The notes below the pieces were generated by a model. The model did not search any database and was not told where the DNA came from. It saw only the letters and a program-made list of their open reading frames with translations. A DNA stretch of 32,425 bases. Origin: Planctomycetota bacterium (GTDB lineage: Bacteria > Planctomycetota > Phycisphaerae > Phycisphaerales > Phycisphaeraceae). The stretch is from assembly GCA_024279275.1 (NCBI GenBank), contig JAJRRS010000079.1, forward strand, positions 1 through 32,425, written 5' to 3'. The translations under genes and the position numbers were made by a program. Below, one piece after another: positions 23,279 to 32,160 of this stretch (within the stretch, counting starts at the first letter, position 1; each line of letters opens with the position of its first letter).

Positions 23279-24868
23279 ATGACCTTGCGAAACCGATTGC
23301 TCTTGACCACGTCGGTGATGATCGTGAGCCTGCTCACGGTGACGGGTGCGTCGCTTTGGGTGGTGTCGTCGATCACGGGGAGCCTTGGTTGGGTCGCGGG
23401 GGAATACAACGAGCTGAGGCTGATCGATCAGACGGGCAACGACCTGGCGGCGGTGAGCGGTTTGCTGCGCAGCGATCGGCCGGAGCTTGAGTTGATCGAC
23501 GCCAAGCTGAAGCAGGCGATGCTTCGGCTGCGCGACTACATCGAGATTCAGGGCGGAGACGAATACGGGCTGGGTGATGTGACAGCGGAGCATCAGGAGG
23601 CGGAAGACCTGACCACCAAGGCTATCGCCGGTGCGCTTGAGTCGATCTCGGAAAAAGCCCACGAATTGCGGTTGAAGGTGGTGGTGTCCCTGACGGAAAC
23701 CGGAGATGTGGGTGTGACCGATGAGGATATCGCTGAGATGTCTTTAACCATTGAGCAGATACGTCTGGACCTGGAGACGTTGGCGGGCGAGGCGGACGTC
23801 GCGGTACTGAACGCCCATGCGCGTGGCCGAACGGTGCTGAGTCGTGCGGTGCTGATTTTGTCGGGGGTGAGTTTGTTAGCGGCGATGTTGGCGGTGTTCA
23901 GTGGGATGCTGCAGTACCGTGCGGTGGTGCCGCCGTTGGCGCGGATGCGTGACCGTGTGCGTGAGATCGCGTCGGGGCGGTTTGACCAGCGTGTGACACA
24001 TTGCGGCAAAGATGAGTTCGCGGACCTGGCGGCGGACTTCAACCGGATGGTCGCTGAGTTGGAGGCGTTGTATCAGAACCTCGAAGCGCGGGTTCAGACC
24101 AAGAGCCAACAGCTTGTGCGTTCCGAACGTTTGGCGAGCGTGGGTTATCTGGCAGCGGGTATCGCGCATGAGATCAACAACCCTTTGAGTATCATCGCGG
24201 GTTATGCCGAGCTTGCGATCAAGGACCTGCGTGCCCGACGTGAAGAGTCTGAATCGCTTGAGGGTCTTGAGATTATCCGGGACGAGGCGTTTCGCTGTAA
24301 GCGGATCATCGAGAAGTTGCTGTCACTGATGCACAGCCCCGATGCGCCGCGTGGGAAGGTGAGCCTTGCGGCGGTGGCTCACGATGTGGCGGGGATGGTG
24401 CGCGGGCTTAAGCAATTCAGCAGCCGGGAGCTGGACATCCAGATTGATTCTGCGCAGCCTTTGGACGTGATGGCGCACGAGGCGGAGATGAAGCAGGTGC
24501 TGTTGAACCTGACGATCAACGCGATGGAAGCGGTGGGCGACGGGCTTGGCCGGGTTCGGATCGTCGGGGCAATCAAACGCGACGAGGTCGAGCTTAGTGT
24601 AATTGACAACGGCCAAGGCATGTCGGACACGGCACTGACGCACGCTTTCGAGCCTTTTTATACCGAAAAACGTGGCACCCACGAGCGGGGCAACGGCCTG
24701 GGGCTGTCCATCGTCCACGCGATCATCCAGGATCACGGCGGACGGATCGAGGCGCATAGCGACGGGCCGGGGCGCGGCAGCCGATTCACTTTTTCGCTAC
24801 CCAAGGCGGGTATCCGCACGACTGAGAGAAACCATGACCGATCCGATGCCGACACATCCATCGCCTAA
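23279..24868 (+). CDS. Membrane sensor histidine kinase
   Basis: A 529-residue kinase. Span 1 is residues 7-30 ('LLLTTSVMIVSLLTVTGASL'), then an extracytoplasmic sensor of about 155 residues, mostly helical ('LKQAMLRLRDYIEIQ'), span 2 at 188-212, and a HAMP linker ('PPLARMRDRVREIASGRFDQ'). The phospho-accepting His297 is in 'AAGIAHEINNPLSIIAGYAE'. ATP-binding boxes: N 'NLTINAMEAVGD', G1 'VIDNGQGMSD', G2 'GNGLGLSIVHAII'. It phosphorylates the response regulator encoded next, which overlaps its end by 35 nt. Start ATG 23279 begins just before the first membrane span; the frame is open back to 23072 but that part is not kinase-like. Divergent from the biosynthetic operon, which it might control. 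Confidence 0.92.
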   Translation: MTLRNRLLLTTSVMIVSLLTVTGASLWVVSSITGSLGWVAGEYNELRLIDQTGNDLAAVSGLLRSDRPELELIDAKLKQAMLRLRDYIEIQGGDEYGLGDVTAEHQEAEDLTTKAIAGALESISEKAHELRLKVVVSLTETGDVGVTDEDIAEMSLTIEQIRLDLETLAGEADVAVLNAHARGRTVLSRAVLILSGVSLLAAMLAVFSGMLQYRAVVPPLARMRDRVREIASGRFDQRVTHCGKDEFADLAADFNRMVAELEALYQNLEARVQTKSQQLVRSERLASVGYLAAGIAHEINNPLSIIAGYAELAIKDLRARREESESLEGLEIIRDEAFRCKRIIEKLLSLMHSPDAPRGKVSLAAVAHDVAGMVRGLKQFSSRELDIQIDSAQPLDVMAHEAEMKQVLLNLTINAMEAVGDGLGRVRIVGAIKRDEVELSVIDNGQGMSDTALTHAFEPFYTEKRGTHERGNGLGLSIVHAIIQDHGGRIEAHSDGPGRGSRFTFSLPKAGIRTTERNHDRSDADTSIA

Positions 24869-25490
24869 CCGACGCGTGCTGGTCGTCGAAGACGAACCGA
24901 GGCTACGAACGATGTTGTTGCGCGCGCTGCCGGACATGGGATTTGTTCCTATCGGGGTCGGGAGCGGGGAGGATGCGCTCAAGAGTATGGAAGACGAGCC
25001 GGCGGCGATCGCGGTGCTGGACCTGAACCTCCCGGGGATCGGCGGGCTGACGGTCTTTGAGCGGATACGCGAACGGTGGCCCGACACGCAGGTCATTGTG
25101 ATGACCGGCTACGGCGACCTCGACGCGGCGCAGCAGGCGATCCGGTTGAACGTCGCAGACTTCCTGACTAAGCCTTGCACGCTCGGCGATCTGGAGCAGG
25201 CGTTGGATCGCGCGTGGCGTCGCAGGCTCGATGAGAAAGGTAAACCCTCCACCGCCCCCGGGATTGCCCCGCCCCACCGGGATACCTCCGATGCACAATC
25301 AACTGCGGATGCCGACCCGGCTTCGATCACCCAACAATCGCACACGATTCAGCACGTGGAAAAAGAACTGATCCTCGCTGCGCTGAGGCGCAACGAGGAC
25401 AACCGCACCGCCGCGGCTAAGGAGTTGGGCATCAGTGTGCGGACACTGTACTACCGGTTGTCGCAGTATGAGATCGATCGGCCTGATTGA
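24834..25490 (+). CDS. Response regulator with Fis-type helix-turn-helix
   Basis: A 218-residue regulator. Receiver domain: acidic pair in 'VLVVEDEPRLRTMLL', phospho-acceptor Asp63 in 'VLDLNLPGIGG', switch Thr in 'VIVMTGYGD' and Lys in 'FLTKPC'. A Pro/Thr/Ser-rich linker follows (about residues 140-175). The C-terminus 'DNRTAAAKELGISVRTLYYR' is an HTH_8 (Fis/NtrC-like) DNA-binding domain. There is no sigma54-activating ATPase, so it is the short RegA/PrrA/ActR-like architecture. ATG 24834 lies within the kinase gene (35-nt overlap), so the two are cotranscribed. Confidence 0.92.
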   Translation: MTDPMPTHPSPNRRVLVVEDEPRLRTMLLRALPDMGFVPIGVGSGEDALKSMEDEPAAIAVLDLNLPGIGGLTVFERIRERWPDTQVIVMTGYGDLDAAQQAIRLNVADFLTKPCTLGDLEQALDRAWRRRLDEKGKPSTAPGIAPPHRDTSDAQSTADADPASITQQSHTIQHVEKELILAALRRNEDNRTAAAKELGISVRTLYYRLSQYEIDRPD

Positions 25491-25767
25491 TTGGGCGGCT
25501 AAGCGTCACCAGAATAGCCGTGCCCCTTGAACACCCGGGATTGGGGCCTGCCTCACGGGCGGGATCGCCGATTCAAGGCGTTTCAAGACAATCTAACCAC
25601 CTAAAACACCTCAATAGTGCTTGATCCACGGTGGGGCGCGTGTAAAATAAGATAATGCAAGACCTCGGCGGGCAAGTGACATTTATTGGTAGATGTATCA
25701 GTCCTTTATCAGCCTCGGCATCACGCACCGCCAGCCCGTCATAAGCCCACACGGAGAGATAGAGCCT

Positions 25768-26571
25768 ATGCCCGTCTGTCGGAAACGCCCTCATGGCTTC
25801 ACAAACCCGCCCGGGGCGTTCACACTCATCGAGCTGCTTGTGGTCATCAGCATCATCGCGGTGCTGGTGGGGATATTGCTGCCGGCGTTAAGTAGTGCGC
25901 GTGAAAGCTCAAAGCGAATCAAATGCCTTAGCAACCTTCGACAAACCGGCGTGGCATGGGAGATGTACCTGAATGATGGAGAAGGATATTTCCCATACCA
26001 GCCCACCTTCAAGTACACATGGTTGTACGGCGGGATCGATCCACTGAATCCAGATACTATTCGGCCACTCACACCCTACGCTCCTGTCGCGGAATTATAT
26101 CACTGCCCAAGCGACGAAGGCCTCACAAGTAATATCATCCGAACATCCACCCTTTTTGAGAAACCCTTCTATCAATCAGCGCCGACCCTGACATGGGAGG
26201 TGGCTAACAGCTACCCGATGAATCGATTTCTTGCGCAGAACATCAACCCTGATATCTTTGCATTAATCGGCAAGCCGCTTGGCGTTAGACGGTCTGACGT
26301 TGATGCGTCCCATTCCAAGGTGCTGCTTACCGGTGATGCAACATGGTTCTACACCGACTACAGCGGGTCGGGTTCTGCGGCTGTCTACCAAGCGCCGTGG
26401 CACAGCGATAGCAACCGCTCGAATGTGCTCTTCCTCGACGGGCACGCTGACTTTGTTCAGATACTCACGCAAGAAGAAGATGCATGGTTCGGCTGGGAAG
26501 CGGGCAGAAACGCGGATTACCAGTTGTACCCTTATAAGAGCGTGCCTAACGAAGAAGCTGACCACTCGTGA
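25768..26571 (+). CDS. Prepilin-like (DUF1559-type) protein with H-X9-DG motif
   Basis: A 267-residue protein with a type IV prepilin/pseudopilin leader: '[20 protein letters not shown]', cleaved after Gly and methylated at the next residue in known family members. The C-terminal block '[19 protein letters not shown]' is the H-X9-DG processing-associated motif of the planctomycete/lentisphaerae families that often occur in dozens of copies per genome. 'CPSDEG' is also typical. GGAGAGA (25753-25759) precedes ATG 25768; the frame opens earlier at 25693 but that part does not belong to the leader. Probably exported and anchored by its N-terminal helix; specific role unknown. It stands alone, convergent with the anti-sigma-like gene. 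Confidence 0.9.
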   Translation: MPVCRKRPHGFTNPPGAFTLIELLVVISIIAVLVGILLPALSSARESSKRIKCLSNLRQTGVAWEMYLNDGEGYFPYQPTFKYTWLYGGIDPLNPDTIRPLTPYAPVAELYHCPSDEGLTSNIIRTSTLFEKPFYQSAPTLTWEVANSYPMNRFLAQNINPDIFALIGKPLGVRRSDVDASHSKVLLTGDATWFYTDYSGSGSAAVYQAPWHSDSNRSNVLFLDGHADFVQILTQEEDAWFGWEAGRNADYQLYPYKSVPNEEADHS

Positions 26572-26638
26572 CCTTGCTAAGTCAGTATGGTTGAACCCCT
26601 CGAATTCACCTCTAATCCTCGGTGTCGCCGGCAGTTTC

Positions 26639-28510
26639 CTACTCGACCTGATCCGATTCCTTTGAGTTTACTTCAGCGGGTTGCTCTTGGGCTGTCTCGA
26701 TTGTGGGACCTGGAGCGTCAGGGACCTGGTGGATGATGATTTGCAGGCGGAGCTTTTTTCGGGGTTGATCCTGCTTCAATGGAGCGGATGCGGGCGGGAT
26801 GGATGAGAAGGGTTTGTGAGGTTCCAACAGCCGGCTCCAGTCGAAGGGGGCGGGCAGGCGCGTGGGTGGGGTGGGGGTTTGTTCTTTATTTTTACTTAAG
26901 CGGTTTGCACGCTCGTTGGATTCTTCTGTAGATTCATCCTTAGCCGTTTGCGATTCGCGTCGGCGGGGGTTGCTGTCGGGGGTTGCGGTTAAGCCTCTGA
27001 CTGTCGAGGCGGAATCGAACCAGCCGGAGTGTGTGTCGACCAGACGGTTGGCGGTGGCCTTGGGCAGGTCGGCTTGATCGTCGGTGCCTTCATTGACCTC
27101 TTCGAGAAACTCAGCGTCGGCAGTATTCGCAGCGGCGTCCCGGCGGGCTTGCTTCATGGAGAGCAGTGCACCCGCGCCCCTGTCATCCCCGGCTTCAAGC
27201 GAAACCGCTTCATGAACCCGCGTGACCAGTTCGGCGTGCTGGCTTTGGGTGCGGTTCAGATAAGTGAGCAGGCTGGGCAGTTGTTCTTCTTCAATAACAA
27301 CGACGTAGCGAGAAGGCTTAGCAACCTGGCGTGATTTCTCGAAGTCGGCTCCCGGTGTGGTGGCCAAGGCCGGTGCGCGTCTGCCTGAGAATACCCCCCC
27401 ACCCCCGGATGTGTTCTTGGAGCTTCCACCAATGCCTGCCGCCGCGAACGACTCGTCGGCTGACTCGACGACCAGGCGGGCGCTGTTGCCGATGGCCCAG
27501 TCGCGCAGGTCTCGGCGGGCCTGCGTGGGGCTGGCGGAGTTCACCAGAAGCTGGGTTCGGCCCTCCCGGATGGTGCTTGCGTAGCCGGCGAAGACATCGA
27601 CCGGGGGAACCTGATCCCCCGGGGATACTGGGGCGTCTATCTTACGTTCGGCAAAGTCGGCTTCGGTTGAACCGTCGGTCATGGCGAGCAGGCCGCCGAT
27701 GGTGCTGGGTTCTGCGGGTGTTGATTCGCCCAGTTCATCCACGCGGGCGTTAGCGGATGCCAACGTGCGTGTCAGTGATTGTTCTTTGTCCGCGATGGTG
27801 GACTTGGGAGCTAAAGCAACCGCAGGCAGGTCGGATGTGTCACGCTCGAATTTCGCGCGGTCTGACTTCCCAGCGAGGCTGAGGGACTCTGATTCGGCCA
27901 CTTTCGACTCAAACCTGTCGGTGGCGGAATCAAGGCCGAGGGCGAGACTGGATGCCGGTACGGGCGAGGATGAATCGCCCGATTCTTTTTCGCTGCTGCG
28001 TCGGCCCAGGGCGTGTGAGTCGATGTTGTCGTAGACCTGGTCTTCGTCAAGCAGCGCCAAGCCCGAGCCGACATCGGGGATGGGAGTCTGGGAGGTGTTT
28101 GAGTCGGTCTTGTTATGCGCGAACTGTGTGTCGTTGGAGAGCAGGCCGGGGGGGATGAGTGTCTGAAAAACCAGGCCGAAGCTCAGGAGCAGGACGGCGG
28201 CGACGGAAGTATACGCAAGGACACGCCGAAACTTCCAGCGGTTAGCAGACATCGGCAGAGGCTCAGGTGCAGCGGGGTCGCCTAAGAGTGCGGAGCGTTC
28301 GTGTGCCTGAATAACCTGATCGATCAGGCCGACCGGTGCCGGCGCGGTCCCCAGGCTGCGCAGTGCCTGGCGGTCCAGCTTCATCTGCGAGACGAGTTGG
28401 CGCAGCTCGTGGTCGTCGGCGAGTATGGCCTCGAAGTCAGCGCGCTGGTCGTCGGCGAGTTCGCCCTCGACGTAGCTGAGTATGTTGTCCTGGTCATATC
28501 GTTGGGTCAT
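26639..28510 (-). CDS. Large anti-sigma-factor-like membrane protein
   Basis: A 623-residue protein. The first 50 residues ('NILSYVEGELADDQRADFEA') look like the N-terminus of planctomycete anti-sigma proteins but lack the H-x3-C-x2-C zinc motif. A single membrane span follows at about 98-118 ('LAYTSVAAVLLLSFGLVFQT'). The remaining 500 residues are predicted outside: low-complexity Ser/Ala/Asp-rich segments, and a folded part with 'RYVVVIEEEQLPSLLTYLNR'. Its ATG 28510 overlaps the sigma stop (ATGA, 4 nt), the usual sigma/anti-sigma coupling. It would hold the sigma factor at the membrane until an envelope signal is sensed. A G-rich repeat gives 'NTSGGGGVFSG' near residue 370. Confidence 0.78.
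   Translation of the reverse strand: MTQRYDQDNILSYVEGELADDQRADFEAILADDHELRQLVSQMKLDRQALRSLGTAPAPVGLIDQVIQAHERSALLGDPAAPEPLPMSANRWKFRRVLAYTSVAAVLLLSFGLVFQTLIPPGLLSNDTQFAHNKTDSNTSQTPIPDVGSGLALLDEDQVYDNIDSHALGRRSSEKESGDSSSPVPASSLALGLDSATDRFESKVAESESLSLAGKSDRAKFERDTSDLPAVALAPKSTIADKEQSLTRTLASANARVDELGESTPAEPSTIGGLLAMTDGSTEADFAERKIDAPVSPGDQVPPVDVFAGYASTIREGRTQLLVNSASPTQARRDLRDWAIGNSARLVVESADESFAAAGIGGSSKNTSGGGGVFSGRRAPALATTPGADFEKSRQVAKPSRYVVVIEEEQLPSLLTYLNRTQSQHAELVTRVHEAVSLEAGDDRGAGALLSMKQARRDAAANTADAEFLEEVNEGTDDQADLPKATANRLVDTHSGWFDSASTVRGLTATPDSNPRRRESQTAKDESTEESNERANRLSKNKEQTPTPPTRLPAPFDWSRLLEPHKPFSSIPPASAPLKQDQPRKKLRLQIIIHQVPDAPGPTIETAQEQPAEVNSKESDQVE
27394..27409 (+). repeat. G-rich short repeat inside the anti-sigma-like gene
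   Basis: CCCCCCCACCCCCGGA; the coding strand reads TCCGGGGGTGGGGGGG and encodes S-G-G-G-G. Confidence 0.65.
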
Positions 28511-29175
28511 TGTCCACCTCCGGCGGCACCTTGTGGTTGGCCCCCGCCCCCGGATTCCCCGCCCCCGGAGATACCCCCGACCGAGCACAGCCGATCCATT
28601 TCCTTACGCAGCGAGAGCCTGGCTCTGAATAGTCGGCTCTTGACCGTGCCGACCGGGACATCCAGGGTCTTGCCGATCGTGGCGTAGTCCTGCTGCTCGA
28701 TATCTCTTAGGATCAGCACAGCCCGGAAGTCGCCGTCCAGATTCGCCAAAGCCAGATGAAGCCGTTCAAGCATCTCACTATCTTGGACGCACTGGTCAGG
28801 CCCGGGTTCGCGCTGATCTTGTATCTGATTCCGCAGGGCGGATGCCTGATCGTCAGGGCCGTTATCGGAACCAAACGGCTGATCCAGACTGACGGTTCGG
28901 CGGACCCGGCGGCGGCGGAGATGCGAGATCGACTGGTTCATCGCGATACGGGTCATCCAGGTCGCCAACCCAGATTCGCCACGGAACTTGCTGATCCCCT
29001 GGATCACCTTCATCAGCACGTCCTGGCAGACCTCCGCAGCGTCATCCGGGTGGCTGACCATCCTCAGGCAAACGTTGTAAAGCCGATCCTGGTAGGCCAC
29101 GAGGATCTCGCCCAGAGCCTGCTGGTCGCCGCGTCGGGCCTTAGCGAGCAGTGCCTGTTCGGGCGTGGGGGTCAT
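28507..29175 (-). CDS. ECF-type RNA polymerase sigma factor
   Basis: A 222-residue extracytoplasmic-function sigma factor. Region 2 spans about residues 20-95 ('YQDRLYNVCLRMVSHPDDAA', 'FRGESGLATWMTRIAMNQSI'), which binds the core polymerase and the -10 element; region 4 spans about 140-195 ('LDVPVGTVKSRLFRARLSLR') with the -35-binding helix-turn-helix. The extension after region 4 ('GGISGGGESGGGGQPQGAAG') is Gly-rich and arises from two copies of the G-rich repeat. It is coupled to the anti-sigma-like gene by a 4-nt overlap and lies divergent from purB. Its regulon is unknown; autoregulation would be usual. Confidence 0.93.
   Translation of the reverse strand: MTPTPEQALLAKARRGDQQALGEILVAYQDRLYNVCLRMVSHPDDAAEVCQDVLMKVIQGISKFRGESGLATWMTRIAMNQSISHLRRRRVRRTVSLDQPFGSDNGPDDQASALRNQIQDQREPGPDQCVQDSEMLERLHLALANLDGDFRAVLILRDIEQQDYATIGKTLDVPVGTVKSRLFRARLSLRKEMDRLCSVGGISGGGESGGGGQPQGAAGGGQ
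28540..28569 (+). repeat. Two adjacent G-rich short repeats inside the sigma factor gene
   Basis: GCCCCCGCCCCCGGA (28540-28554) is followed by CCCCGCCCCCGGA (28557-28569). They encode the Gly-rich tail of the sigma factor. Confidence 0.7.
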
Positions 29176-29395
29176 ACCAGGGGTTCCGGTCGTTTAGGTG
29201 GGAAGGTCGCCTAAGTGGCCTGTTGCTATTGATGTTACGTCCCGCCCCGTGGGAGGGTTCCGACGATTCGGATGGACTCACGCCCGAGCTAACGGGTGCC
29301 AACCACTTCCGGGGGAGGCGTCGCTGTTCGTCGGGGAAGCGTGTACTATGGCTTCGCCGCCGCAGACGGTCAAACATCCCCCAAAGAGAGCGACG

Positions 29396-30844
29396 ATGGA
29401 CCCCGATCAAAGCTACATCTCACCGCTATCCACCCGTAACGCCTCGACCCGGATGCAGGCTATCTGGAGCCAACGCAAGCGTTTCGGCACATGGCGAAAA
29501 CTGTGGCTGGCGCTGGCGGAATCCCAGAAAGAGCTGGGGCTTGAGATCACCGATCAACAGATCGCGGAGCTTAAGGCCCACCTTAATGACATCGACTACG
29601 CCGCCGCCGCTGAGTATGAAAAGAAGCTGCGACACGACGTGATGGCCCATGTCCACACCCTGGGCGATGTTGCCCCCAGCGCTCGACCGATCATCCACCT
29701 GGGCGCAACCAGCCAGTTCGTCAACTGCAACACCGAGCTGATCCAGATACGCGACGCCCTGACGATCGTTTCGGAAAAACTCGCCGCAGCAATCGATCGG
29801 CTGGCCCGGTTTGCGGATAAATATAAAAATCTACCGACGCTTGGGTTCACACACTTCCAACCCGCGCAACCCACGACCGTCGGCAAACGCGCCACGCTCT
29901 GGGCGCATGAATTGTCGATCGGGCTTGAAGAAGTCGAACACCGTTTAGCATCCCTGCGGTTCCGGGGCGTCAAAGGAACCACCGGCACACAGGCGTCGTT
30001 CCTAGCACTCTTCGGCGGAGATACACCTAAGTCACACGACAAGGTCGAACAACTGGATCGACTGGTGACACAGAAGATGGGCTGGGATCCGGATAAACGG
30101 TATGCCGTGACCGGGCAGACCTACCCAAGAGTCGTAGACGGGCTGGTGGTCTCGAGCCTGGCGTCGGTCGCGGCGGCGGCCCATAAGTTTGCCACCGATA
30201 TCCGCCTGCTCGCCAACCGAAAAGAAATCGAAGAGCCATTCGGGAAGAATCAGATCGGGTCGTCTGCGATGGCGTACAAGCGCAACCCGATGCGCTGCGA
30301 ACGGATCTGCGGGCTGTCCCGCTTCGTGATCGGGATGACGCAGACCCCTTTCGTCACCGCCAGCGAGCAATGGCTTGAACGCACACTCGACGACTCCAGC
30401 GTCCGTCGGCTAACGCTCCCCGAACCGTTCCTGGCATTAGATGGCGTGCTTGATCTTCTGGTCAACGTCACCTCCGGGATGGTCGTCTACGAAAACACGA
30501 TCGCAGCGAACCTCGCCGCCGAGCTGCCTTTCATGGCCAGCGAAAACATCCTGATGGCCGCCGTGCAGGCCGGCGGGGATCGGCAGGCATTGCACGAAGT
30601 CATCCGCACCCACAGCCAGGCCGCCGCCCAGCGTGTAAAAACAGAGGGCGCAGCAAACGACCTGTTGGATCGGTTGCGATCTGAGCCGGCGTTTAAGAAT
30701 GTAGACCTGGATGCGGCGCTTGAGCCGACACAATTCGTCGGACGTGCGCCCCAGCAGGTGGAAGCGTTTATTCAAGAGGTTGTTGCGCCGATCCGCGATC
30801 GCTACGCCCAGACGATCTCATATGACCCGACGCTTAGCGTCTGA
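29396..30844 (+). CDS. purB: Adenylosuccinate lyase, long eukaryote-like form
   Basis: A 482-residue enzyme of the fumarase/aspartase superfamily that cleaves SAICAR and adenylosuccinate in purine synthesis, releasing fumarate. The signature '[16 protein letters not shown]' carries the catalytic flexible loop; '[13 protein letters not shown]' and '[17 protein letters not shown]' hold other active-site residues. The sequence is strikingly like the animal ADSL (human 'GSSAMPYKRNPMRSER', '[14 protein letters not shown]') and longer than the roughly 430-residue form of Bacillus or Thermotoga. ATG 29396 with GAGAG upstream is preferred; the frame opens earlier at 29198. It is convergent with nadA, with only 4 bp between stop codons. 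Confidence 0.95.
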   Translation: MDPDQSYISPLSTRNASTRMQAIWSQRKRFGTWRKLWLALAESQKELGLEITDQQIAELKAHLNDIDYAAAAEYEKKLRHDVMAHVHTLGDVAPSARPIIHLGATSQFVNCNTELIQIRDALTIVSEKLAAAIDRLARFADKYKNLPTLGFTHFQPAQPTTVGKRATLWAHELSIGLEEVEHRLASLRFRGVKGTTGTQASFLALFGGDTPKSHDKVEQLDRLVTQKMGWDPDKRYAVTGQTYPRVVDGLVVSSLASVAAAAHKFATDIRLLANRKEIEEPFGKNQIGSSAMAYKRNPMRCERICGLSRFVIGMTQTPFVTASEQWLERTLDDSSVRRLTLPEPFLALDGVLDLLVNVTSGMVVYENTIAANLAAELPFMASENILMAAVQAGGDRQALHEVIRTHSQAAAQRVKTEGAANDLLDRLRSEPAFKNVDLDAALEPTQFVGRAPQQVEAFIQEVVAPIRDRYAQTISYDPTLSV

Positions 30845-30848
30845 TTTT

Positions 30849-32045
30849 CTAATATGCAGCCATCGGCGGAGCGTTTGACGGGCTGGTATTCGCCGTGATA
30901 TCCAGCATCCGTTGCAGCGCGACCATCGCCCACTTGCGGGCGTCCGCGTGGACGTGGATGCGGTTGACGACTTTACCCTCGGCAAGGTTATCCAGAACCC
31001 AAAGCAGGTGCGGCATGTCGATGCGATACATCGTCGTACACAGGCACTGACAATCCGAGAGCATGCGGACGTGGACGCCGCGGTCTTTGGCTTGCTGTGC
31101 GATGCGACTGACCAGGTGGACCTCGGTGCCGATGGCCCAATAACTACCCGGCTCGGCGGCCTCGATCGCCTGGATGATTTTCTCGGTCGAGCCGGTGGAG
31201 TCGGCCTTCTGGCAGACGTCGTAACGGCACTCGGGATGAACCATCACATGAATATCGGGCTGCGCAGCCCGGGCCTGATCGACGTGCTCGGGGCGGAAGA
31301 GCATATGAACCGAGCAGTGGCCCTTCCAAAGGATGTACCCGGCGTTGAGGATCGTGTCTTCATCATTGCCGCCTAGGAACCCGGGGTCGCGCGGGTCCCA
31401 GATGCAGGTGCCGGTCGTGACATCGCAGCCCATCTGCGCCGCGGTGTTTCTTCCCAGGTGTTCGTCGGGAATAAAAAGAATCTTGACCTGTTCGCCATCC
31501 TGTAATGGCGTGTCACCGCCCGCGAGTGCCCAGCGGTAGACCTTGTCGCAGTTGCTGGATGTGCAGACCGCCCCGCCGTGCTCGCCGCAGAAGGCCTTGA
31601 TCGCGGCGGTGCAGTTCATATAGCAGATCGGGATGACCCGGCACTTGACATCGTTCGCAGCGAATAGCTCTTCGAGTTGTTCCCAGGCATCAACGGTCTG
31701 GTCGTAGTCGGCCATGTCGGCCATCGAACAACCCGCGCCAAGATCAGGAAGGATGACCTGAACGTTTTCATCAGTAAGGATGTCGGCGGTCTCAGCCATG
31801 AAGTGTACGCCGGCGAAGACGACATACTTCGCCTTGGCCTGCTTGACGCGCTCGGCGGCGAGCTGGCTGAGCTTGAAGCTGTCCCCGGTAAAGTCAGCGA
31901 AGCGGATCACCTCATCCTGCTGATAATGATGCCCAAGGATGACCAGGTCTTTGCCCATCTCCGCCCGCCGCGCGGAGATAGCGTTGGCGAGGTCGTCGTT
32001 GGACATCTCGCTGTAGTGGTCGGGGAGGGTGGGTTGCCAAAGCAT
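30849..32045 (-). CDS. nadA: Quinolinate synthase
   Basis: A 398-residue NadA, which condenses iminoaspartate with dihydroxyacetone phosphate to quinolinate in de novo NAD synthesis, using a [4Fe-4S] cluster bound by three cysteines. Visible family blocks: 'LVILGHHYQQDEVIRFADFT', 'GDSFKLSQLA', 'FAGVHFMAETADIL', 'CYMNCTAAIKA', 'VCTSSNCDKV', 'HPECRYDVCQKADSTGST' and 'MYRIDMPHLLWVLDNL'. Several cysteines in 'LSDCQCLC' are extra to the cluster ligands. ATG 32045 gives the normal N-terminus; ATG 32006 is a shorter alternative. No nadB or nadC is adjacent. Confidence 0.95.
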   Translation of the reverse strand: MLWQPTLPDHYSEMSNDDLANAISARRAEMGKDLVILGHHYQQDEVIRFADFTGDSFKLSQLAAERVKQAKAKYVVFAGVHFMAETADILTDENVQVILPDLGAGCSMADMADYDQTVDAWEQLEELFAANDVKCRVIPICYMNCTAAIKAFCGEHGGAVCTSSNCDKVYRWALAGGDTPLQDGEQVKILFIPDEHLGRNTAAQMGCDVTTGTCIWDPRDPGFLGGNDEDTILNAGYILWKGHCSVHMLFRPEHVDQARAAQPDIHVMVHPECRYDVCQKADSTGSTEKIIQAIEAAEPGSYWAIGTEVHLVSRIAQQAKDRGVHVRMLSDCQCLCTTMYRIDMPHLLWVLDNLAEGKVVNRIHVHADARKWAMVALQRMLDITANTSPSNAPPMAAY

Positions 32046-32160
32046 ATTCAGTACTCTGCGATTCTAAGTAACAACACACTATTGTAGGCCGAACCCCCAA
32101 GCAACGCGACGCCAATCTCATAAATCAGCACTCATCCATCACACATCATAAATCCCCGCC

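Noticed and set aside
30845-30848. Terminator between purB and nadA
   Set aside because: Only 4 bp separate the stop codons, and I see no hairpin with a T-run around them.
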